Source: Lentisphaerota bacterium
Lineage (GTDB): Bacteria; Verrucomicrobiota; Kiritimatiellia; RFP12; UBA3636
Reading direction: 5' to 3'
DNA: 6,264 bases
NCBI GenBank assembly: GCA_012511845.1
Contig: JAAZFF010000406.1
Location: 1 to 6,264 of the forward strand
The position numbers and the translations under genes were made by a program. Below the pieces are notes generated by a model. The model worked only from the letters and a program-made list of their open reading frames with translations, was not told the origin of the DNA and did no database searches. Numbering within the stretch: the stretch's first letter is position 1; the number at the start of each line of letters is the position of its first letter. This document shows, one piece after another, positions 1-5,296 of this stretch.

Positions 1-1677
1 CGCATCAGAACACTTGAAAATGCCGACATGGGGAAAGTGCTGGTTATAGGGCGTGAAGCTTTTGGCAGTGAGCAAGGTGCTATATTAAAGACTGATACCT
101 TTAATGGTTTCTCGCGAATTCTGTTTCTGGAACAGGATTATGACACTCTTGTAAATCGTTTGGGTTTCAGGGCAATGGAGCATGGGGTACGGGATGTAAA
201 AGCAAGGGTGCCTGGTCATCCTGCGCTTTCCGGACTTCAAGAGAATGTGATGCAAAACTGGAGAGGGGCATCAACCCTTTATGAACCATTCTTTGAACTT
301 CCGAATTTTGAAACTTCTGATCCTGCATGGTATTGGTGTGGATTTTCTAATAAGCGCGTTTGGCGTTGCGGAAATAGAAATTCAGTTGCATCAGCAATTA
401 TTGAAAAACCTTCTCGCGGAAACTGGCAGCCGATTCTTGATTGTGGTTTTGATTTTCAATACAGTCCTCTTCTTGAGTACTCTGACTCAACTTCGCGGAT
501 GATTTTCTGCCAGATGGATGTATCGGGTAGATCAGAAGATGAACCTGCTGCCGCAAGACTCGTTAAAAATATCATCGAATATCTGTCGGACTCAAAAAAG
601 TCCCGATTCAAAACAGTGATTTACGATGGTGATGAAAGGGGCAGCAAACTGCTGGAGCAGCTCGGAGTTGATTTTAAGAGTATCGGAACAGGAAGTATCT
701 CAAAGAACTCTTTGTTTGTTCTTGGACCCGGGACAAAGATGAAGGATCTTCGCCCTCTCATTAGCCAGGGGATCTGCGCAATAGGTGTCGGACTGGAAGA
801 AACAGATTTGAAGTCGATCCTTCCGGGGGAACTGGAGGCAGTAACAGAAAGTGTGGTATCGGTAGTCGATAAAACGTTGGGCAGGCAACCTGAATTCACC
901 GGGATTTCCAATGCTGAGCTGCACTGGCGGGAAACACCTGTAATTGCTGCCTTAAAAACTGCCGATTCAGGAAAAAATCCGGCATTGCAAATTATGAGAT
1001 ACGGAGCCGGCAAGATAATATTATCCCAGGCGGCACCATGGCATTTTGCTTATGAATCAAAGCCTTATCTGAGAACAACTTTCAGAAGAAATCTGTTCAT
1101 GATTTCCCGTCTGCTGGATAATTCCGGGGCATTGATGCAAGCCCCTGTTCATTCTTTCTTGAGCACGCCTCCAAAACTCGCAAGACAGGATTTGAGCACC
1201 GGCTGGAAAACATCTGATGAGACGCATCTTGACAATCCTGCAGACAACTGCTGGCGGGCAGACTACGATGATTCGCAATGGGATATTATAGAGCTTCCAT
1301 CGTATTTTTCACATTTGGGATACGTCTGGTACAGGAAAACATTTAAATTGGAGAAGTCTCTTCCTGACGATCTGACTTTATACATAGGAGCATGCGATGA
1401 CGAATCCTGGATTTGGTTGAATGGAAAATTCCTTGGAGAAGTTACAACGAAAACAAATCCCGGAGATTACTGGTCTTTCACTCGCGAATATACGATTCCT
1501 GCTGAGCTTCTAAATGAAAATTCCGACAATACAATAGTTGTGCGAGTCAACAACACGTATCTGGATGGCGGCATTGCAGGAAAGCCGGCGATAACTACAA
1601 GGGGCTCGTGGCTGGACAGCTACTATATCCAGATACCGGAAGCAGATGATGACCCGTACAGGTATTATCGCTGGTAG
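1..1677 (+). CDS. C-terminal part of a large GH2-type carbohydrate-active protein (5' truncated by window edge)
   Basis: The frame is open from the first base, so the gene starts left of the window; the ATG at 28 has no ribosome binding site and is probably internal. About 558 residues are visible. The first ~200 contain a block typical of large GH2-related proteins of Planctomycetes and Verrucomicrobiota (RLGFR, VWRCGNR at about residues 119-125, SVASAIIEKP, LDCGFDFQYSPLLEY, CQMDVSGR). The middle (about 200-390) looks like an amidotransferase-like alpha/beta domain of the kind found in beta-galactosidases. From about 396 to the end is a galactose-binding-like beta-sandwich, with DYDDSQWDIIELP, VWYRKTF and DDESWIWLNGKFLGE resembling GH2 sugar-binding domains. 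The catalytic domain should lie upstream, so no active-site residue can be named. Likely role: breakdown of a plant or algal glycan. The gene converges on the SGNH hydrolase with a 40-base gap that holds no clear terminator. Confidence 0.75.
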   Translation, partial: RIRTLENADMGKVLVIGREAFGSEQGAILKTDTFNGFSRILFLEQDYDTLVNRLGFRAMEHGVRDVKARVPGHPALSGLQENVMQNWRGASTLYEPFFELPNFETSDPAWYWCGFSNKRVWRCGNRNSVASAIIEKPSRGNWQPILDCGFDFQYSPLLEYSDSTSRMIFCQMDVSGRSEDEPAAARLVKNIIEYLSDSKKSRFKTVIYDGDERGSKLLEQLGVDFKSIGTGSISKNSLFVLGPGTKMKDLRPLISQGICAIGVGLEETDLKSILPGELEAVTESVVSVVDKTLGRQPEFTGISNAELHWRETPVIAALKTADSGKNPALQIMRYGAGKIILSQAAPWHFAYESKPYLRTTFRRNLFMISRLLDNSGALMQAPVHSFLSTPPKLARQDLSTGWKTSDETHLDNPADNCWRADYDDSQWDIIELPSYFSHLGYVWYRKTFKLEKSLPDDLTLYIGACDDESWIWLNGKFLGEVTTKTNPGDYWSFTREYTIPAELLNENSDNTIVVRVNNTYLDGGIAGKPAITTRGSWLDSYYIQIPEADDDPYRYYRW

Positions 1678-1717
1678 CAATACGAATGCTGCAAAATCAG
1701 CTGGAAAATTTATGAAA

Positions 1718-2827
1718 TTATAAATCGAGAGCGATTTTAACTGCCTCTCCGAAAGCCACTGCCAGCGACATCATTCCCCGGTCGTTGGGATGGCAGCCGT
1801 CAACTGTACCCTCGGAGTCGAGATACATTTTGGTTTTTGGCAGATACACCAGATCTTTCCAGCCTTCAGCAAGAAGTTTTTCGTACAGGTTTCGCATAAC
1901 CTTGTCCTTATAGTTGGATTCAGGCGAGAAGACATCGCATTGTTCTGCCATTACTATCGGGACGTTCGGGCATTTGGAACGCAGATTCCGGATGAAGGGC
2001 TCGTAATTTTTTTCTACCGTAGGATTGTCCATATTCCAAAGGCAGTCCAGCACATAACATGCCGCATCAATATTCGTCAGATGCTCACTCATTTCTAGCT
2101 CCATTTTTCCTGATCCGGAAAAACCGAGATTCACTACGGGGACATCAAGTTGGCGTCCGACAATGTTAACAAACGAGAGACCGGGGCGTGAACAGCAGCC
2201 ACCCTGTGTAATTGAAGTTCCGTAAAATACTACGGGGCGGTTTATTCCATTTGTTCGAGGCTCAAGGGCTTCAACGGTGGCATTAGCCTCTATGCCCAGG
2301 GTAAAAGTTTTGATTCCATTGTATAAAGGTAAATTTATAAGGCAGGGAGTACCGGGCTTCCAGCCTAGTTCGCAAACGCCTCCGTCCGGGTTTGTTATGC
2401 GTCCTGTTTTTACATAGCGCCATACTCCATCATCTCCTTTCGCATAAATATCAATGCCGGAAACGCCCGTCGAAGGCATGTGATCCATAGCGAGTTCCCT
2501 ATTGCGCGGAGTCCATTTAATCCATAGTTTGCCGGAATCAGTCTTGAATCTGAACTGCAATCCGGCAGAATGATGTTTTATATTGCGAACACCGGGGTTC
2601 ACATTTGTTGTAACATTTTTCGGAAGACGATCATAAAAAAAATCAACATCGGAAAACGCTTTTCCTTCAAGCGGAAGGTATTGACCGTCGATCCACTTTA
2701 CACCGCTATCGTCAACGATGGCGTTTTTCACTATCATGTTGGGATCGAATTTGGCAACATCTGATTGTTCGCCGTAACCTGCAGTTGTAAGAGAAGTTAA
2801 GCACATGGCAATAATAATTTTTTTCAT
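1718..2827 (-). CDS. Secreted SGNH/GDSL hydrolase with N-terminal GxDLY-type domain
   Basis: This 369-residue protein is probably an exported esterase or acylhydrolase, for instance removing acyl groups from polysaccharides. Residues 1-20 form a short signal peptide (MKKIIIAMCLTSLTTAGYGE). An N-terminal beta-rich domain follows, carrying GIDIYAKGDDG (124-134), the GxDLY-type motif known to precede this esterase class. The SGNH domain runs from about 198: block I is FYGTSITQGG with nucleophile Ser205 (GTS instead of GDS, common in this subfamily); block II is NLGFSGSG (233-240) with Gly235 as a possible oxyanion residue; block III is LDCLWNMD with Asn265; block V is DGCHPND with Asp343 and His346. 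The triad is therefore complete. The frame is open upstream to 2923, but the start at 2827 is preferred because it begins the signal peptide and has AGGAA seven bases upstream. Two adjacent cysteines (211-212) follow the nucleophile. The substrate cannot be read from the sequence. Confidence 0.9.
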   Translation of the reverse strand: MKKIIIAMCLTSLTTAGYGEQSDVAKFDPNMIVKNAIVDDSGVKWIDGQYLPLEGKAFSDVDFFYDRLPKNVTTNVNPGVRNIKHHSAGLQFRFKTDSGKLWIKWTPRNRELAMDHMPSTGVSGIDIYAKGDDGVWRYVKTGRITNPDGGVCELGWKPGTPCLINLPLYNGIKTFTLGIEANATVEALEPRTNGINRPVVFYGTSITQGGCCSRPGLSFVNIVGRQLDVPVVNLGFSGSGKMELEMSEHLTNIDAACYVLDCLWNMDNPTVEKNYEPFIRNLRSKCPNVPIVMAEQCDVFSPESNYKDKVMRNLYEKLLAEGWKDLVYLPKTKMYLDSEGTVDGCHPNDRGMMSLAVAFGEAVKIALDL

Positions 2828-2833
2828 TTTAAG

Positions 2834-2838
2834 TTCCT
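2834..2838 (-). promoter_or_regulatory. Ribosome binding site of the SGNH hydrolase
   Basis: AGGAA read on the minus strand, ending seven bases before the ATG at 2827. It decides this start over the upstream in-frame ATG at 2923, which would put a 32-residue extension in front of the signal peptide and lies upstream of the predicted promoter. Confidence 0.65.
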
Positions 2839-2840
2839 GA

Positions 2841-3080
2841 CTTACGCCTGAAAGTTTTGCATATAAAAAATCCAGTGTCAATACCCTGATTTCCGAGTGG
2901 CATCGACTGCTTTGTATTAACAACCTGTTGCCAGGAGATCAAGTACGTTCACAGTCAGAACACCTTTGCACATTGCGAGGCGCGGGTAACAGGTCCGGGT
3001 GCGAGGCACTTCCGCTTTACGTCGTGTTCAGGGACAAATACGGTATGCACCACACTAAAAGACGTAACTTCGCCTGCTGA
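2841..3080 (+). pseudogene. Possible relic of a GntR-type regulator N-terminus (tentative)
   Basis: A plus-strand frame without a usable start codon is open from 2841 to a TGA at 3078-3080, encoding 79 residues. Its middle reads LISEWHRLLCINNLLPGDQV followed by RSQSEHLCTL. This resembles the start of a GntR winged helix, where a helix is followed by G-x-L-x-PGDxLPSExEL; PGD is at 2931-2939. The expected continuation (G-x-S-R-x-T-V-R-x-A-L) is only partly present as RGAGNRSGCEAL. The neighbouring frame from about 3005 reads ALRRVQGQIRYAPH, which would suit the next part of the domain, suggesting a frame change. No effector-binding domain follows. A regulator beside a carbohydrate esterase and divergent from it would make sense, but the match is short and judged by eye; it may be chance. 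Confidence 0.28.
2853..2881 (-). promoter_or_regulatory. Predicted sigma70-type promoter of the SGNH hydrolase
   Basis: On the minus strand a perfect TTGACA -35 box (2876-2881) is followed after 17 bases by AAAACT (2853-2858). The -10 match is weak (3 of 6) but is preceded by TGC, an extended -10 element. Transcription would begin around 2845, giving a leader of roughly 20 bases before the ATG at 2827. It lies inside the possible regulator relic on the opposite strand. Confidence 0.5.
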
Positions 3081-3090
3081 GTTTCACTCA

Positions 3091-3852
3091 CTACCGCACG
3101 ATGAAGATGGAGGTAATCCAGGAGCTTACTTCAAGCAGGTTGGGGTTGACGATGAGGTTGTAGTCATAGCCAGCATTTTGACTGACGTTGACAGCATCGT
3201 CCGAAAGATCACCGGTGGAGGACTGAAAGAGTGTGGCGCGACCGGTGAATTTCCCAAGATCTACCTCAATGAGCGTGTCGGCGGAGAACGCTGCGTTTTG
3301 AGTGATATCGATCAAGGGATGCTCGAAGACATCGCCGGGACTGAGGCTCCAGGTGAGCGTAGAGGACCCGCGGAGGTTGAGGGTGTTTGCTGTGAAGAGC
3401 GAGGCAGGACGTGTGATGTAAATGCTGTTGTCGCTGCAGCTCGCCGAAAAAACGATGATAAAAACGGACTTCATATACCTTTCCCGGTGTCAGGTTGTCA
3501 AAATAAATCGAGCTGTTACTGATGCCGTAGTTAAAATCTCCCAACACCTGGTAAATCCCCGAGTCGGATGGGGAAAGAATATTGTTGGGTTCTTGAAATC
3601 CGAATACACCGTCAGGAAATCCTCTCCAGCCCGGTCCGTTGCCTCTCGTGCTGGTGAACTGCACGCCGTTCACTATCGGATAATTCTGTCTTTCTCCGAA
3701 GTCTAGTGCATGCGTGTACACGCGATCCGGTCTTAGCAGCGTCTGGGCATCGCCTACAAAAGGCACGATTTCAGGATTGGCGACACATATACGACTCCAA
3801 AAAGAAGCACGATACCCGTCAGAACAGATTTGCCAAATAATTTACTCTCCAT
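3091..3852 (-). pseudogene. Broken gene for an exported surface protein (signal peptide, YTHALDFG domain, beta-strand passenger-like tail)
   Basis: Three pieces in different frames read as one protein. Piece 1 begins at the ATG at 3852 (AGGAG seven bases upstream) with a signal peptide, MESKLFGKSVLTGIVLLFGVVYVS, but ends at a TAG at 3754. Shifting frame near 3779-3783 continues naturally as ANPEIVPFVGDAQ and then a domain with VYTHALDFG, VNGVQFTS, LGDFNYG, NLTPGKVYEVRFYHRFFGE, a pattern known from Verrucomicrobiota surface proteins. After about 3450 that frame turns into Q/H/R-rich nonsense, while another frame gives SDNSIYITRPASLFTANTLN, STLTWSLSPGD, IEVDLGKFTGRATLFQSSTGDLSDDAVNVS, stopping at 3091-3093. 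That tail resembles autotransporter-like or PEP-CTERM-type beta-strand regions. The end of the first domain seems to be missing, so a deletion accompanies the second frame change. No PEP-CTERM anchor was found. Sequencing error is possible at the homopolymers but would not explain the missing segment. Confidence 0.65.
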
Positions 3853-3859
3853 GATGTAT

Positions 3860-3864
3860 CTCCT
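3860..3864 (-). promoter_or_regulatory. Ribosome binding site of the broken surface-protein gene
   Basis: AGGAG on the minus strand (within TAAGGAGATACATC) lies seven bases before the ATG at 3852. It is an excellent site and supports a real gene start here even though the frame that follows closes after 32 codons. Confidence 0.7.
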
Positions 3865-3935
3865 TAATAGATGCATAAAATTTGAATATCAGAGGTTCGG
3901 TAAAGAAACAGCAATCATTCACTTTTTCTAAAAGC

Positions 3936-3965
3936 ATTATATCAGTCTGTCATCTTTAAGTACAA
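3936..3965 (-). promoter_or_regulatory. Predicted sigma70-type promoter of the broken surface-protein gene
   Basis: On the minus strand TTGTAC (3960-3965) and a perfect TATAAT (3936-3941) are separated by 18 bases. Transcription would start near 3929, leaving a leader of about 77 bases before the ATG at 3852. The -35 matches consensus at only three positions; the -10 box carries the prediction. Confidence 0.45.
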
Positions 3966-4014
3966 TGTTTATTTTTCGTCTTGTCGTGAATTTCTTTTTT
4001 TTCAATATTACAAG

Positions 4015-4043
4015 TTGCGGTAAAAAAAGTGATTTGCTAAAAT
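4015..4043 (+). promoter_or_regulatory. Predicted promoter of the gmk-coaC-kinase operon
   Basis: TTGCGG (4015-4020) and TAAAAT (4038-4043) are separated by 17 bases, the optimal sigma70 spacing. Transcription would begin around 4050, about 47 bases before the gmk start. It is divergent from the pseudogene promoter, and the two together occupy the 244-base AT-rich intergenic region 3853-4096, which contains nothing else recognisable beyond T and A runs. Confidence 0.4.
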
Positions 4044-4096
4044 GAAACCGGTAATGCTCAAAGTGATAATTAACAAATAGCCTTAGGATTGAAGTT

Positions 4097-4729
4097 TTGA
4101 ATTCAGATAAAGAAAATGTAGCAGCTTCCACACCGCTGATGATTGTAGTGTCTGCACCTTCCGGAGCTGGAAAAACCACACTTTGCAACAAGCTTCTTGC
4201 AGAATTTCCCGACTTCACTTACTCAGTATCATGTACAACACGTCAGCCAAGAGGAGAAGAGGCAGACGGTGTCGCGTACTCATTTCTCACAAAAGAGCAG
4301 TTTCTCGAGCTGGTAAAACAGGGAAAATTTCTGGAACACGCAGAAGTGCATGGCAACTACTACGGTACACTTGGAAAAACTGTAATTGATTCCATGGCAG
4401 CTGGAAAATCGCTTGTACTAGATATTGATGTAGAAGGTGCCTCACAAATACGAAATTTAATGGCAGACATGCCTGACGATGATATTTTGAAAAAGGGATT
4501 TCTCGACATCTTTATCACAATTCCATCTGTTTCTGTTCTGCGGCACAGATTGTTGAAGCGTGGGGAAGACACTGTCGAAGTGATAGAGAAACGCCTGAAA
4601 AATGCTGTTGCCGAAATGGCACGCGCCAATGAATTTTCTCATACGCTTGTAAATGATCAACTCGAGGATGCTTACGCAGAACTCAGGGCAATAGTTTTAA
4701 ATAAAGCAGCCGGTATAGGCGCTGTGTAG
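4097..4729 (+). CDS. gmk: Guanylate kinase
   Basis: Guanylate kinase transfers phosphate from ATP to GMP to give GDP, an essential cytoplasmic step of purine nucleotide metabolism. The 210-residue protein is of normal length. It has the P-loop APSGAGKTT (20-28); the GMP-binding stretch SVSCTTRQPRGEE (Ser45, Arg49, Arg52) with Tyr61; FLEHAEVHGNYYGT (78-91; Glu80, Tyr89, Thr91); DIDVEGASQIR (109-119; Asp109, Asp111); the lid region RLLKRGEDTVEVIEKRL; and the VND motif near the end. The start is TTG at 4097 with AGGA eight bases upstream; an in-frame stop at 4067 leaves no upstream ATG. The ATG at 4139 would leave only four residues before the P-loop and has no binding site. Compared with E. coli Gmk there are about ten extra residues (around 122-134, MADMPDDDILKKG) before the FLDIFI strand. 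It is first in the operon, 17 bases before coaC. Confidence 0.95.
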   Translation: MNSDKENVAASTPLMIVVSAPSGAGKTTLCNKLLAEFPDFTYSVSCTTRQPRGEEADGVAYSFLTKEQFLELVKQGKFLEHAEVHGNYYGTLGKTVIDSMAAGKSLVLDIDVEGASQIRNLMADMPDDDILKKGFLDIFITIPSVSVLRHRLLKRGEDTVEVIEKRLKNAVAEMARANEFSHTLVNDQLEDAYAELRAIVLNKAAGIGAV

Positions 4730-4732
4730 TAA

Positions 4733-4738
4733 GAAAGG
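4733..4738 (+). promoter_or_regulatory. Ribosome binding site of coaC
   Basis: GAAAGG, just after the gmk TAG-TAA tandem stops, lies eight bases before the ATG at 4747. It is a moderate match to the anti-Shine-Dalgarno sequence. Confidence 0.45.
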
Positions 4739-4746
4739 GTACTTAA

Positions 4747-5295
4747 ATGTCATTTCGAATCGCACTGGGAGTTACGGGCTCCATAGCAATATATAAATCA
4801 TGCGAACTGGTCAGACTTTTAAAGAAAGACGGTATGGAGGTAAATGTTGTAATGACCTCCGGCGCTGAGAAATTTATTACAGAATTAACATTCCGCACGC
4901 TGTCAGGAAATGCAGTTTGCAGAAACCTGTTCGATGATGCCTCAGTAGTGAACCCCCTTCATATCAGTCTCGCACAGGAATGTGATGCTCTAGTAATAGC
5001 GCCCTGTACAGCAAACGTAATGGCAAAAATGGTAGCAGGAATAGCCGACGATTCCCTCACTGCCCTGGCACTTGCCTTTTACAAGCCAATCTTTGTTGCA
5101 CCCTCCATGAATGTCAATATGTGGAACAACACAGCCACACAGGCAAATGTTGCAATGCTCAGGGAAAGAGGAGTCTTGATCCTGGAGCCCGGCGCCGGTT
5201 CCCTCGCATGCGGCACTGAGGGTAAAGGCCGCATGATGGAAGCACTGGAAATATTCGATAAACTCAGATCACTGCTCCCTGAAAAACTAAAATAA
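4747..5295 (+). CDS. coaC: Phosphopantothenoylcysteine decarboxylase, stand-alone CoaC
   Basis: This FMN flavoprotein of the HFCD family decarboxylates 4'-phospho-N-pantothenoylcysteine to 4'-phosphopantetheine in coenzyme A synthesis. The 182 residues match the N-terminal half of bifunctional Dfp/CoaBC. An N-terminal flavin-binding segment LGVTGSIAIYK (7-17) is followed by the catalytic His72 in NPLHISLAQ, the flavin-site segment APCTANVMAKMVAGIADDSL (85-104), the substrate motif PSMNVNMW with Asn122, and the substrate-clamp Cys155 in GSLACGTEGKGRM. These three residues correspond to E. coli His75, Asn125 and Cys158 at a constant offset of three. The protein stops soon after this motif (LRSLLPEKLK), so the CoaB ligase half is absent and must be encoded elsewhere. 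It sits 17 bases after gmk and one base before the next gene, almost certainly in one operon. Confidence 0.93.
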   Translation: MSFRIALGVTGSIAIYKSCELVRLLKKDGMEVNVVMTSGAEKFITELTFRTLSGNAVCRNLFDDASVVNPLHISLAQECDALVIAPCTANVMAKMVAGIADDSLTALALAFYKPIFVAPSMNVNMWNNTATQANVAMLRERGVLILEPGAGSLACGTEGKGRMMEALEIFDKLRSLLPEKLK

Positions 5296-5296
5296 A

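Noticed and set aside
621..1013. Minus-strand open frame of 130 codons
   Set aside because: Antisense to the continuous 558-codon GH2-type reading frame, Ser/Pro-rich with no motif; a shadow frame.
1678..1717. Possible bidirectional terminator in the convergent gap
   Set aside because: Only a four-base stem (GCTG at 1688, CAGC at 1698) and AT-rich sequence; no GC-rich hairpin with a T run.
2828..2923. Longer N-terminus for the SGNH hydrolase from the ATG at 2923
   Set aside because: It would add 32 residues before an obvious signal peptide, lacks a ribosome binding site, and starts upstream of the predicted promoter.
2921..2930. CAACCTGTTG palindrome as an operator upstream of the hydrolase
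   Set aside because: Four-base half sites separated by two bases occur often by chance, and no second copy was found nearby.
3078..3090. Short perfect inverted repeat TGAGT-TTC-ACTCA next to the pseudogene stop
   Set aside because: A five-base stem with no T run on either strand is too weak for a terminator and could be chance; no partner copy was seen for an operator or attachment site.
3178..3522. Plus-strand open frame of 114 codons
   Set aside because: It lies opposite the surface-protein pseudogene; its product has no recognisable motif and no ribosome binding site, while the minus-strand pieces make sense as protein domains.
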